64,000 nt of DNA from Micromonospora sp. WMMD980 (GCF_029626035.1 NZ_JARUBE010000003.1:3968001-4032000), one strand, 5' to 3'. Shown: positions 7,590 through 16,570, counted from the stretch's first letter. Notes: a model not told the origin generated them from the letters alone. Numbers and translations: made by a program.

Positions 7590-9796
7590 TCAGGCGCGGA
7601 CCCAGCGCTGGTTCGCGCCGCCGTTGCAGGTCCAGATCTGGACGGCGGTGCCGTTGGCGGTTGCCCTGGCCGTTGACGTCCAGGCAGAGTCCGGAGCCGA
7701 CGCCGACGATCGTGCCGTCGGCGTTGAGCCGCCACTGCTGGTTGGCGCCGCCGTTGCAGGTCATGATGCGCGCGCGGCTGCCGGACGCGGCGCCGGGCAC
7801 GTCGAGGCACTTGTTGCCGTAGACGGTGAGCTGGTTGTTCGCGCCAACCGTCCACTGCTGGTTCGGGCCGCCGTTGCAGTCCCAGATCTGCACGACCGCG
7901 CCGTCGGCCTGGCCGGCGCCGTTGACGTCCAGGCACCGGTTGGCGCTCGCGCTGCGATCTCCCCGGTGGGGCTGCCGGACCCGTCGCCGGGCGTGATCGA
8001 GAGGTTGTCGAACTGGGCGGTGACGCCCTGGCCGGTGCCGTACCCGATCTGACCGGTGACCCAGGTGGAGTCCGACACCGTGCCGACGGTGGTGCCGTCG
8101 ATCGCGGCGGTGAGCGTGCCGCCGTTGAGCTTCAGCGACAGGTTGTGCCAGCGTCCGGTGCCCAGCGCCGCCAGGTCAGGTCGCCCAGCAGGGTGTACGG
8201 CTCGGCCTGGCCGGACGTCCAGTAGATCGGCGCCTGCTCGGACATCTGGCGGACGCACTGCCCGGTCCGGCCGGCGGCGCACCCGGCGATCTCGAACGAG
8301 CCCTGCTGGTCCATCAGGTACTTGGCCTCGCGGCCGGTGGCGTGGCTGTCGAAGGTGTCGCTGTACGGCAGCTTCAGGTTGCCCTGCGCCGGGCTGACCG
8401 CCGTGCCCTTACCCTGCCCGCTCGTGGTGGTGATGCTGTAGACGTAGCCGGGCTGGACGGTGAGCGAGAACCGCCCGCCGTTCGGCGTGACGTCGGCGTT
8501 CCGGACGAAGTGGTCGGCGGTGTTGTTCGACCGCAGGTTGGTCGCCCAGACCCGTACCGTGCCGGTGGACAGCCCGCCGGTGACGGTGAAGTCGAGCTGC
8601 TGGGCCGAGCCGGCGTCCTGCGTCTCGATGACGGTGCTCCAGTCGGTGTTGTTGGTGGACTTGAGCGACACGTAGCTGCCGTTGTTGCGGTTGCCGCCGA
8701 GGTAGCCGCTCGACGCGTCGAGGTAGCGCCAGCCCGGGGCGGTGAACTGGGTGGTGTGCGCCATCACCCAGGTGCTCTTGCCGATCGAGTACGCGCCGGA
8801 CCACGGCTGCTGGGCCACCGCCACGCCGGTGGTCGCCCAGGGGATGTTGGGGGTGATGGCGGCGATCGCCGGCCAGTTGATGTAGCCGGTCATCTTGCCG
8901 TCGATGTACCCGCGGTTGATGCTCCGGGCGAGCGCCGGCGCGCCGGCGTTGTAGTCGTCGGACCCGTTCTCGCTGGCCCAGAGCTGTTTGCCGGTGGACA
9001 GTGCGTTTGCGGAGCTGGGGCAACTGGTCTGGGCGCTGCGGTAGCCGCACACGTAGTGGCTGCCGCAGACCTGCACGGCGTTGGCGAACGCCGGGTCGCG
9101 CAGCGAGTCGTCGGCGGCGCCCCACCCGAAGTCGTCCGAGGCGACGATCTTGACGTTGCCGTAGCCACGGGAGTTCAGGGTGGACCGAAGGTTCTTGTAC
9201 CAGGTGGTGTTGTAGCCCTTCTCGTTCCACCCGCCGAGGTAGCTGATGGTCAGCCCGTGCGTGGCGGCGCAGTCCAGCCAGCCCACCAGATAGTTGATCG
9301 AGTCGGTGGACCAGAAGGTGCCGTTGCCGATCCAGCCGGGCGCGCCCCAGGCCAGGCCGACCAGCGCGATGTTGGGGTTGCGCAGCCGGGCCTGCTCCAT
9401 CAGCCACCACTCGTAGCCCCGGTTGCAGTTCACGCTGCCCCGGGTGTGCTCGTGGCTGGGCTCCGCGCCGGAGGTGGAGTTGGTGTCGCCGCCGATCTCC
9501 GCCTTGAGCAGTTGCATCGCCGCGCCGTAGCCCGGCTTGAACAGGTAGTCGAGCAGGTCGCTGCGCTGCGGCTCCGGGTAGTCGATCAGCAGTCTGCTGT
9601 TTCCGCCGCCACCGCTGACCGCCCCGACGCCGTCGAGCGTGCGCCCGCCGGACGAGCCGTTGACGGTGATGGCGGTGGCGGCCTGCGCCGGGGAGGCGGA
9701 CGCGGTCAGGACGGCCGCCGCCGCCAGGACCGACGCCGCCGCCGCGGACATCACGGCCCGCCACGACCGTCGTGGACGATTCACTGCGCTGAACAT
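7590..9796 (-). pseudogene. GH59-like secreted galactosidase with ricin-B tail, disrupted
   Basis: A well-spaced GGGAGG site precedes the ATG at 9796. The first 554 residues read as a signal peptide (residues 1-40, ending SPAQAAT) and a GH59/galactocerebrosidase-like catalytic domain: WLMEQARLRNPNIALVGLAW, acid/base Glu in GGWNEKGYN, nucleophile Glu in LWASENGSDD. Around 8175 the frame breaks: LLGDLTW is followed in another frame by AALGTGRWHNLSL, and compared with family members as I recall them about 50 residues are missing. A second shift lies near 7945-7960, before the ricin-B repeats (NRCLDVNG, QIWDCNGGPNQQW), and a third, an extra C, near 7655-7665 before the last QW motif. The last shift can be restored by one base. 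Either a decayed gene or a damaged assembly. Confidence 0.8.
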
Positions 9797-9850
9797 CCGA
9801 TCCGCCTCCCGAACAGGTTTAATTTACCAGCATCGATCTTTAGACATCGA

Positions 9851-9865
9851 ATGTTAACGTTCACA
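9851..9865. promoter_or_regulatory. LacI-type operator-like palindrome
   Basis: The sequence atgttaacgttcaca is a near palindrome with a central CG (TGTTAACGTTCACA). It lies 55 bases upstream of the GH59-like gene start, in an AT-richer patch. Its form matches operators of LacI-family regulators of actinobacterial glycoside hydrolases. No LacI regulator is encoded in the window. Confidence 0.5.
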
Positions 9866-9876
9866 CAACACGACCG

Positions 9877-11219
9877 TCAACGACTCCACCGCTGGCTTGC
9901 CACACCGGTGCAGTCCTGGATCTGGGTACGGGTGCCGTTGCCGGTGCCGCCGCCGGCCGCGTCCAGGCACCGACCCGAGCCGACACCGGTGACGGTGCCG
10001 TCGGCGTTGAGCCGCCACCGCTGGTTGGCCTGGCCGTTGCAGTCCCAGATGATCACCGGGCTGCCGTTCGCGGTCGCCGCGCCGCTGACGTCGAGGCACT
10101 TGCCGCCGAAGACCCGCAGTTCCTGCGCGGCGGTCGCGGTCCAGGACTGGTTGCTCTGCCCGTGGCAGTCCCAGATGATCGCCGCGGCGCCGTTGGTCTG
10201 CGCGGCGCCGTTGACGTCCAGGCAGCGACCGGCGGCGACGTTGCGCAGGGCCGAGGTGCCGCCCGGCGACGGAGTGGTCGGACCGCCCGTCGGCGTGGGC
10301 GTCGGCCCGGCACCGTCGAACTGGGTGAAGAACCGCCACACCTCGGTCTTCGTCCAGGTCCGCACGCCGCTGTCCCCGCCGCCTTCCACCGGACCGGGGG
10401 TGTGGCCGCCGTCGAACGCGGCCCAGACGACCGGATAGCCGGACCGGCAGCCGGCGTAGGCGGTGGTGACGTGCGTCAGGCTGCCCGCCCGTGGTTCGGG
10501 CGGGCTCTGCGGGGAGCACCCGTTGGCGCGCACGAACGTGTCCCGCAGCGACCGCCCGGCAGAGATGTTCAGCACCGGGTCGCCGATGCCGTGGATGCCC
10601 AGGTAGGCGATGGGCTGGGTGCCGCCCGCGCAGCCGCTGAGCTGGCCGCCGGAATAGACCGCGACGGCCCGGAAGACGTTGGCCCGAGCGCAGGCCAGGG
10701 CGTAGCTCATGCCGCCGCCGTAACTGAAGCCGAGCGCGAACCGCTGCGTCGTGTCGACGCACAGGTCCGCCTCGATCAGCCTGATCATGTCGTCGACGAA
10801 GGTGACGTCCTGGCCGCCCGGGTTGGCCCAGCCGTTGCCGTTGCCCTGGGGCGCGACGAAGATGGCGCTGTTGTTCGCCTGCTGCCGCAGCCCGTAGTAG
10901 GACCAGGCGTCCCGGTCGGCCCCGCCGGAGTCGACGTCGCCCGCGGTGCCGCCGTTCCGGTGGAACCCGAAGATCAGCCGGTAGCCGTGGTTGCGGTCGT
11001 AGCTGTCGGGATCCGCAGGATGAAGCTGCGGTTCTGGCCGCCGCTCTGGATGGCCCGGGAGCCGCTGGTCAACGTGGGCGCCTTGCCGCACCCCGCCGTC
11101 ACCGCGGCCGTGCCGGCCGCCGCGCCCGCCGCCCCGCCGGCCACGGTGGTACCGACCGCAGCCACGACCAGGATCGTCGCGGCCACCAGGGGCCCGAGGA
11201 CAGCTCTGCGCAACGCCAT
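9877..11219 (-). pseudogene. Secreted CE1/PHB-depolymerase-type esterase with ricin-B domain, one frameshift
   Basis: The gene starts at ATG 11219 with an AAGGAG site upstream and an alanine-rich signal peptide (residues 1-38). After GGQNRSFILRIP the frame is lost at about 11005-11012; one added G restores DSYDRNHGYRLIFGFH and gives a 447-residue protein. The esterase part shows the nucleophile Ser in GFSYGGGM, an Asp candidate in HGIGDPVLN and the His in FDGGHTPGP, as in feruloyl/acetylxylan esterases. A TP-rich linker leads to a ricin-B lectin domain with repeated QxW-type motifs (CLDVNGAAQTNG, IIWDCNGQANQRW). Secreted and likely active on plant polysaccharide. The single-base gap may be a sequencing error. 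Confidence 0.8.
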
Positions 11220-11245
11220 GATGCGGCTCCTTCGTCACTGGGTGT

Positions 11246-11398
11246 GAACCGATTCGGAGGTGCGGGGGCACTGCGCCATCCCACCGGCCCGCGGCGGAAG
11301 AAGGGCACGACGGGCGGGCGGCATGGTCGACTCGGATGCCCGGACTCGAACCGTCCGAGGACACCGCTGGAACGCCACAGCGGACGTCGAATCGATTC
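11246..11398. promoter_or_regulatory. Two related palindromic half-sites upstream of the CE1 gene
   Basis: The motif gaaccgattcgg (11246-11257) and the perfect palindrome gaatcgattc (11389-11398) sit 27 and 170 bases upstream of the esterase start. They resemble LacI-type operators but differ from the site at 9851. This is a weak call based on symmetry and position. Confidence 0.3.
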
Positions 11399-11490
11399 GG
11401 GCCGACCCTAGGCCGGACAGTGACGCATGTCAATGCCATGTCCGGTGGGTGCGGCGTCGGTGACAGGCGCCGGCCACTCCCGCCCGGCGT

Positions 11491-11691
11491 GACGAGCGCG
11501 GGCGTGGGTCACCGGAGTACGAGACGGCGTTGCGGGTCCGCCGGGCGGCCATCGACGCGCAGCGTGAGGAGTTGCAGCACTGGCGCGACGCCGGCCGGCT
11601 GCCCGACGAGGAGCTGTGCGTCCTGCAACGCGAACTCGACCACGAGGAGCTGCTGCTCCCGAAGCGGCCCGGCTGGCGGACCTCGATCTAG
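11491..11691 (+). pseudogene. 3' remnant of a CPA1-type Na+/H+ antiporter gene
   Basis: A short frame without a usable ATG/GTG start encodes EYETALRVRRAAIDAQREEL, then WRDAGRLPDEELCVLQREL and DHEELLLP. This is the charged C-terminal tail typical of actinobacterial Na+/H+ antiporters; the membrane-spanning body is missing, and the frame is closed by a TGA at 11461. It is therefore a leftover of a deleted gene. Recognition rests on recall of the tail motif. Confidence 0.6.
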
Positions 11692-11700
11692 GGTGGAGCC

Positions 11701-12138
11701 ATGTCCGAACGCTGGTCGTTGACCGTCGACTGCGCCCGCCCGCGTGAGCTGGCGGCGTTCTGGTGCCTCGCGCTGGGATACGTCCCGGGCGCTCCGCCGG
11801 AGGGGTTCCCCACCCGGGAGGCGTGGCTGGTCCACTTTCAGGTGCCCGAGGACGAGTGGGACGACGGGGCGTACATCGAGGACCCGGACGGCCTAAGGCC
11901 CGGCATCTCGTTCCTCAGGGTGCCGGAGCCGAAGGTGGTCAAGAACCGCATGCACATCGACGTCCACGTCGGCGGCGGCCGGCAGGAACCGTCCGAGGTG
12001 CGCTGGCCACGGGTCCGGGCGACGGTCGACATGCTGGTGGCAGCCGGCGGAGCGGTGCTGCGGCTGGACGATGTGGACGGTACGCCGGACCACGTGACGA
12101 TGGCCGATCCGGAGGGCAACGAGTTCGACGTCCTCTAG
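11701..12138 (+). CDS. VOC (glyoxalase-like) family protein
   Basis: This 145-residue protein has the paired beta-alpha-beta-beta-beta modules of the vicinal-oxygen-chelate fold: N-terminal RWSLTVDCARPRELAAFWCL, the middle strand MHIDVHVGG and the C-terminal TMADPEGNEFDVL. Members bind a metal or small ligand, and many actinobacterial copies act in self-resistance or remain uncharacterised. The substrate is not evident. A second VOC gene follows 30 bases downstream, so the two probably form an operon. Confidence 0.85.
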   Translation: MSERWSLTVDCARPRELAAFWCLALGYVPGAPPEGFPTREAWLVHFQVPEDEWDDGAYIEDPDGLRPGISFLRVPEPKVVKNRMHIDVHVGGGRQEPSEVRWPRVRATVDMLVAAGGAVLRLDDVDGTPDHVTMADPEGNEFDVL

Positions 12139-12168
12139 CGCCCCGCCGGCATCTGTCAGGATCGGCGG

Positions 12169-12525
12169 ATGGCGAACGTCTGGTCCGGTGTCACCATCGA
12201 CTGCGTCGACCCGGAACGGGTCGCCCGGTTCTGGAGTGCCCTGCTCGGCCGCGAGCCCGGCGCCTCCCAGGAGGGCTGGGTCTACCTCGGCGAACGCGGT
12301 GATCCCCAGCCCCGGCTGGTGTTCCAGCCGGTGACCGAGCCCCGGACCGGGAAGGTCCGGATCCACCTCGACATCTCGGTCGACGACCTCGACGAGGCCG
12401 TGGCGACCGTCGCGCGGCTCGGCGGCGCGTCCACCGGCGAGCGGCACGACTACGACGAGGGGGTCGTCGTCGTGATGACCGACCCGGAGGGCCACGAGTT
12501 CTGCCTGGTCCACTATCGCGGCTGA
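12169..12525 (+). CDS. VOC (glyoxalase-like) family protein
   Basis: The 118-residue protein repeats the plan of the previous gene: VTIDCVDPERVARFWSALLG, IHLDISVDDLDEAVA and VMTDPEGHEFCLVHY at the C-terminus. It is shorter than the first copy because the long loop around residues 45-60 is reduced. The similarity suggests an old tandem duplication. Specific function unknown. It converges with the DUF885 gene, with 10 bases between stop codons. Confidence 0.85.
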   Translation: MANVWSGVTIDCVDPERVARFWSALLGREPGASQEGWVYLGERGDPQPRLVFQPVTEPRTGKVRIHLDISVDDLDEAVATVARLGGASTGERHDYDEGVVVVMTDPEGHEFCLVHYRG

Positions 12526-12535
12526 CGGTGCCCGG

Positions 12536-14139
12536 TCACGCGGCGAGCGCCCGGGCCAACTGGTCCAGCCCGTGCGAGCCGACCTCCAGCGCCCGACGGT
12601 GGAAGGCCCGCCGGTCACCGCGGAAGGACGCCCGGCCCGCCCGCCACACCCGCTCCCCCACCTTGTAGGTGAGCGCCTGCCCCGGCCGGCCCAGATAGCG
12701 CGCGAGCTCGCCCGCCGCGTACGGCCCCTGGTGGCAGCGGTCCCGTAGCAGTCGCAGTGCGGCATCCGGCGTCCACCGCTCGCCGCCGCCGGACGGGATC
12801 GGCAGTCGCAGGTGCAGGCCGACGTCGAGCACTACCCGGGCCGCCCGCAGCAACTGCATGAACAGGTGCCCCAGGCGTGCGCCCGGCTGCTGGTAGCAGC
12901 CGATCTCGTCCATGAACCGCTCGGCGTACAGCGCCCACCCCTCCTGGCAGCCGGAGAGCCCGCCGAGCAGGTTCAACCGCTGCCCGAGAGCGCCCTGGCA
13001 TGCCTCGTGTCCGAGCTGGAGGTGGTGGCCGGGAACGCCCTCGTGGTAAGCCGTGCTGTAGGCGATCCAGGTGGGAAAACTCTCTTGGCCCTCGGGGAGG
13101 AACCACCAGGCCCGGCCCGGCCGCGTCAGGTCCCGCGACGGCCGGGTGTAGGAGGTGCCGGCCGAGCCGGTCACCCGCGACTCGATCCGCCGCAGCGGCG
13201 CGGGAATGTCGAAGTGCGCTCCGTCCAGGTCCGCGACGCTGGTTTCCAGCAGCTCCTGCAACCATGCGCCGAACTCGGCCCGGCCGAGCCGGACGCCCGG
13301 CCCGTCGGGGCGGTCGAGCCGCTCGATCACCTCGGGCACGCTCCCGCCCAGCGCCTTCGTCTCGGCGGCCAACTCCGCCTCGATCGCGGCGAACTCGTCC
13401 CAACCCCAGTCGTGGAGCTCACGCGGGTCCGGCTCGTCGGCGAGGAAGGTCCGCATCCAGAGCCTGTACCGCTCCGGCCCGAACGCCTCGTCGTCGCGCG
13501 CCCGGGGCGCCAGGTCCGCGGTGAGCGTCGCGGCCAACTTCCGGTACGCGTCCCGCGCGCCCTGCGCCGCCGCCCGCAACGACGCCTGGTGACGTCCGTC
13601 GCCGTAGCGCTCCACCAGGGCGATGTCCTCGTCGGCCCAGGTGCGGCAGCGCTGCGCCACCAGCTCCACCTGCCGCCGCGTGGGCCGGTGACCGCGCTCG
13701 GCGGCGAGCAGGAGGCTGCGGGCGTACCCCTCCAGGGTCGTGGGGATCGCGGCCTGGCGCGCACCCACCCGCGCCCAGCCCTCCTCGTAGGCCGCGCCCG
13801 CGACGTCCCGGGCGGGCACTCCGGCCTCGACGGCCTGGCGGATGAGCGGGAGTGGGCCGGTGGCCGCCGCGTGCAGCTCGCCGGGTCCTCCCCGGCGTCG
13901 TGGAAGGCGAGTCGGGTCCGCAGCCGTTCGGTGAGATGGGCGTGCAACGGGCCCTGCGCGGGCAGGGCCGTCAGCTCGCGCAGGGCGGAGGCGGCGAGGT
14001 CGGCGCGTGCCTGGTGACCCTCGGGGCTGTAGTCGGTGAGCCCGTCGACGTCCTGCTCGCCGACCTCGACCACGGCCGCGCACGGGTCGAGGCGGGCCAG
14101 GTCGCGCAGCAGCCCACCGGCGAAGTCCTCGACGATCAC
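12536..14139 (-). pseudogene. DUF885-family metallopeptidase-like protein, one frameshift
   Basis: Read from GTG 14139, the first 82 or so residues (VIVEDFAGGLLRDLARLDPC ... RTRLAFHDAGEDP) continue in another frame (GELHAAATGPLPLIRQAVEA) after about 13881-13885, where adding one C restores a continuous 534-residue protein. The long second part carries the DUF885 hallmark YHEGVPGHHLQLG, a zinc-binding-like HEx3GHH motif, and a downstream Glu in CQEGWALYAERF. Members are thought to be soluble zinc peptidases of unclear substrate. Both parts keep normal codon use, so a recent mutation or an assembly error is more likely than long decay. Confidence 0.8.
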
Positions 14140-14212
14140 GAAGGCGATGCTACGCCCGGACCGTCGACCCTGGAGCGTTCCGAACCTGGCGGGTACCCAT
14201 CGAGACGGCGCC

Positions 14213-14791
14213 TCAAAGCATGGCGAGCCGGTCCGCCAACAGCTCCGTCCTCCGCTCGGCGTCCTCCGGCGGCAGCCGTCCCGCCCGCGTGAGCGTCGCC
14301 AGTCCATGCAGGGCCGCCCAGAACACCTCGGTGAACATCCCCGGGTCGACCCCGTCGCCGGCGACCTCGCCGAGGCTGTCCAGCAGGGCGGCGAAGGCGT
14401 CCTTGAGCGGCTCGGGCGTCTCCGCCGCCGCGAACGCCAAACCGCCGTCGAGCTGGAACATGGCGTCGTAGACCGCCGGGCTGCGTGCGGCGAAGTCCAG
14501 GTAGACGCGGGCGAGCGCGGTGACCCTGGCGCGCGGGCCGTCCACCTTGGAGGCGGCTGCCCGCAGCGCGGCGGCCATCTCGGTGGCGCCGTCGAGGGCG
14601 ACGGCACCGATGATCTCGCGCTTGCCTCGGAAGTGGCTGTAGAGGACGGGTTGGCTGTACTCGATGCGCTCGGCGAGCCGGCGGGTGGTGACCGCGTCCC
14701 AGCCCTGCTGCTCGGCGAGTTGTCGAGCCGTCGCCACGATGAGACGCTCGCGCTCCGCCCGCTCCCGCTCCTTGCGCTCCTGCACCGACAT
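14213..14791 (-). CDS. TetR-family repressor
   Basis: The 192-residue protein has an HTH at about residues 12-60 (ERLIVATARQLAEQQGWDAV, then RLAERIEYSQPVLYSHFRGK) and a C-terminal TetR ligand domain of the WHG type (EVFWAALHGLATLTRAGRLP). It is divergent from the DUF1772 membrane protein gene across 87 bases packed with CTAG-containing palindromes, so it probably represses both genes. The inducer is unknown. Confidence 0.9.
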   Translation of the reverse strand: MSVQERKERERAERERLIVATARQLAEQQGWDAVTTRRLAERIEYSQPVLYSHFRGKREIIGAVALDGATEMAAALRAAASKVDGPRARVTALARVYLDFAARSPAVYDAMFQLDGGLAFAAAETPEPLKDAFAALLDSLGEVAGDGVDPGMFTEVFWAALHGLATLTRAGRLPPEDAERRTELLADRLAML

Positions 14792-14800
14792 GCCCCGACT

Positions 14801-14863
14801 CTAGCATCGCTAGGCATTGGAGCAACGAAATGCTAGCGTTGCAGCATTCGCTAGCGGCGCTAG
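14801..14863. promoter_or_regulatory. Cluster of CTAGC palindromes, likely TetR operators
   Basis: Two 13-base near-palindromes, ctagcatcgctag (14801-14813) and ctagcggcgctag (14851-14863), flank a longer one beginning aatgctagcg and ending gcagcatt (14829-14848). CTAG is otherwise scarce in this sequence. The spacing covers the whole divergent promoter region between the TetR gene and the DUF1772 gene. Confidence 0.7.
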
Positions 14864-14878
14864 ATTCTGGGGTTCCTC

Positions 14879-15325
14879 ATGTTCAACGCACTCATGGTGT
14901 TCACCGTCGTGGTCGTCGGCGTCATGGTGGGGGTGGAGTTCTCCGTCGCCTTCGTCATCAACCCGATCCTCAACGCGCTCCCCGACGACGCAAGCCAACT
15001 GGGCCGCGCCCACGGGGGCCGGATGCTCGGCGCGCTGATGCCGTTCTGGTACCTCGGCTCGCTCGCGCTCGTGGCGGTCTGGGCCGTCGGAAGATGGGAC
15101 CACCCTGGCAACGGCCGCGTCATCGCCGCCGGCGCGCTGCTGATCGTCAGCGTGATCATATCGATCCTGCTGCTCGTCCCGATCAACAACCGAAGCAAGA
15201 CGTGGACTCCGGAGAACCGACCCGCCGACTGGAAGCAGCAGATGAACCGCTGGGACCGCCTCCACTACGTCCGCGTCGCGGTCATCGTCGCCGCTTTCGC
15301 CCTGCTGGCCGCCGCCCTCGTCTGA
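14879..15325 (+). CDS. DUF1772 (anthrone oxygenase-like) membrane protein
   Basis: The 148-residue protein has four hydrophobic segments (about residues 3-27, 50-70, 80-100 and 128-148). It carries the family-typical LVPINNRSKTW and NRWDRLHYVRV near the end. DUF1772 proteins are small membrane proteins; some act as anthrone oxygenases, many are induced by hydrophobic compounds through TetR repressors. The divergent TetR gene fits that pattern. The native substrate is unknown. Confidence 0.85.
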   Translation: MFNALMVFTVVVVGVMVGVEFSVAFVINPILNALPDDASQLGRAHGGRMLGALMPFWYLGSLALVAVWAVGRWDHPGNGRVIAAGALLIVSVIISILLLVPINNRSKTWTPENRPADWKQQMNRWDRLHYVRVAVIVAAFALLAAALV

Positions 15326-15343
15326 CAGTGCAGGAGACCTGAA

Positions 15344-15383
15344 GAGGCCCCGGCCCGGGAGCTAACCACCGGGTCGGGGCCTC
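15344..15383. terminator. Hairpin terminator at the left edge of the RiPP islet
   Basis: Arms of about 15 bases (gaggccccggcccgg and ccgggtcggggcctc, one mismatch) enclose a short loop. It ends the DUF1772 transcript. On the other strand it directly follows a tRNA-like 3' tail, and its position and the shared accgggtc/ggttagct-like core resemble the terminator behind the tRNA-Lys at 20865. Confidence 0.65.
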
Positions 15384-15388
15384 GATCA

Positions 15389-15399
15389 TTGGTGCGCCG
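15389..15399. other. Possible attachment-site remnant (tRNA-Lys 3' tail)
   Basis: The 11 bases ttggtgcgccg repeat exactly at 20864-20874 and 33166-33176, where they form the 3' end (GGCGCACCA on the other strand) of two tRNA-Lys genes. Here no tRNA body follows; instead a truncated kinase gene begins. A short 3'-tail copy followed by a terminator is what remains on the far side after integration of an element at a tRNA. The repeat is short, so chance cannot be excluded. Confidence 0.45.
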
Positions 15400-15648
15400 G
15401 AACGGCACCACGTGGTGGCCGTGGTCGAGGGCGAATCGGACGGTCTGCGCGATCAACGCCGGCGCCGCGCCGCCGGGCTTGTCCCGCTCGCGCAGCAGGA
15501 TGCGAGGCAGGTAGTCCTGCTCGACCAGTACGCAGCCCCGGCCGTGCCGGCGTCGTAGTTCCCGGGCGATGCTGCTCTTGCCCGAGCCGGAGTTGCCCCG
15601 GATACAGACGAGGATCGTGTCCGGACTGCCAGTGGGTTCAGCGACCAC
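15400..15648 (-). pseudogene. Truncated P-loop kinase/AAA-family protein (N-terminal fragment)
   Basis: From GTG 15648 the sequence gives a P-loop, CIRGNSGSGKSSIARELR, followed by CVLVEQDYLPRILLRE and FALDHGHHVV. These match the first 80 residues of small actinobacterial kinases of about 180-200 residues. After HVV the match stops at about 15405, exactly beside the tRNA-tail repeat, and the frame continues into unrelated residues to 15265. The Walker A motif is present but the lid and later catalytic parts are missing, so it is probably inactive. Confidence 0.65.
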
Positions 15649-15663
15649 GATGCCTCTTCGGCT

Positions 15664-16326
15664 TCACTCGTTGCGCACGGTGAGGTCGAGCGCGGCAACG
15701 GTCAACTGTGTGAGGTCAGGCAGTTGGTCCTCGCCGAGGATGACGCCGTGCAGGTTATCCAGCTTCGTCTTGAGGCCGTGAAGGCGGCTGCCCCGCAGGT
15801 CAGCACCGTCGAGGTGACAGGAGTCCAATTCCAGACTGGTCAGGTCGCAGGACCGAAGTGCGATGCGCGGTAGTCGGCAGGAAGACCACGCGCCGTTGGT
15901 GAGAGTGCAGTCGGTGAACGCGACCGAGCCGGCGGCGGTGACGCGGTGGAAGGTGGCGTAGTCGAAGCGGCAGCTGTCGAACAGGACGTCCTTGAGGCGT
16001 ACGTCGGTGAGTCTGGTGCCAGTGAACCGGGAGCCGGTGATCGCGCATCGTTCGATGGTGGTGCCGGTCAGGGTCGCGCCTGAGAAGTCGGTCCGGGTGA
16101 ACTCGCAGCTGAAGAGGCTGCCGGCTTCCCAGGTGCTCTCGCTCAGGTCCACGCCGGTGATCACGCTGCTGCGGATGCTGACGTCCTCAAGCTGGGAGCC
16201 GTGCCACCCTGCGCCCTCGACGAGGGCCTCGGTGAGGTCGCCGGCCAGGTCCGTCGTGGTGTCGAGGTCGTCTGGTTCAAGGTCCGGCAGTAGGACCTTC
16301 ACGTCGCCGATCGTGGTGGTGCGCAT
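15664..16326 (-). CDS. Pentapeptide-repeat protein, possible self-protection protein of the RiPP locus
   Basis: The 220-residue protein is built from A(D/N)LxX-like pentapeptide units from about residue 45 to 195 (for example DFSGATLTGTTI, DVRLKDVLFDSCRFDYATF, DGADLRGSRLHGL), which should fold as a right-handed quadrilateral beta-helix. There is no signal peptide. Proteins of this shape include Qnr, McbG and AlbG, which protect DNA gyrase; others have unrelated roles. It lies 61 bases downstream of the RiPP precursor gene on the same strand, so an immunity role is a reasonable but unproven guess. Confidence 0.8.
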   Translation of the reverse strand: MRTTTIGDVKVLLPDLEPDDLDTTTDLAGDLTEALVEGAGWHGSQLEDVSIRSSVITGVDLSESTWEAGSLFSCEFTRTDFSGATLTGTTIERCAITGSRFTGTRLTDVRLKDVLFDSCRFDYATFHRVTAAGSVAFTDCTLTNGAWSSCRLPRIALRSCDLTSLELDSCHLDGADLRGSRLHGLKTKLDNLHGVILGEDQLPDLTQLTVAALDLTVRNE

Positions 16327-16387
16327 GTGTCCTCAACCTGTGCGGGCGCGGGGCGGGCACGCCACCCCGCGCGCCCGGTGGCGGGGG

Positions 16388-16570
16388 CTACTTCTTCTTG
16401 TTCCAGTTGTCCCAGCCGGGTCGGCTGTCGAACTTACCCTTGTTGGCCCAGGTGGGGCGGTTGTCGAACATCGCCGCGTCGATCGGCTCTACCGACCGCT
16501 GGGGGTCGACGCCGAGGCGGGTGAGTTGCTCGGGTGCGGCGTTGACGAGGACCGCGAGGGCGTTGGTCAT
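16388..16570 (-). CDS. Putative cyclophane RiPP precursor peptide (60 aa)
   Basis: The ATG at 16570 overlaps the TGA of the radical SAM gene (ATGA), so translation is coupled. Residues 1-33 look like a leader (PEQLTRLGVDPQRS central). Residues 34-60 are a core with two copies of one motif: FDNRPTWAN (35-43) and FDSRPGWDNW (47-56), ending NKKK. Each contains aromatic-x-polar triplets (F35-N37, W41-N43, F47-S49, W53-N55, W56-K58) of the kind cross-linked into three-residue cyclophanes by triceptide maturases. It recalls the AmcA type of multiple-cyclophane RiPP, from memory. There is no cysteine, so sulfur chemistry is excluded. Confidence 0.85.
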   Translation of the reverse strand: MTNALAVLVNAAPEQLTRLGVDPQRSVEPIDAAMFDNRPTWANKGKFDSRPGWDNWNKKK

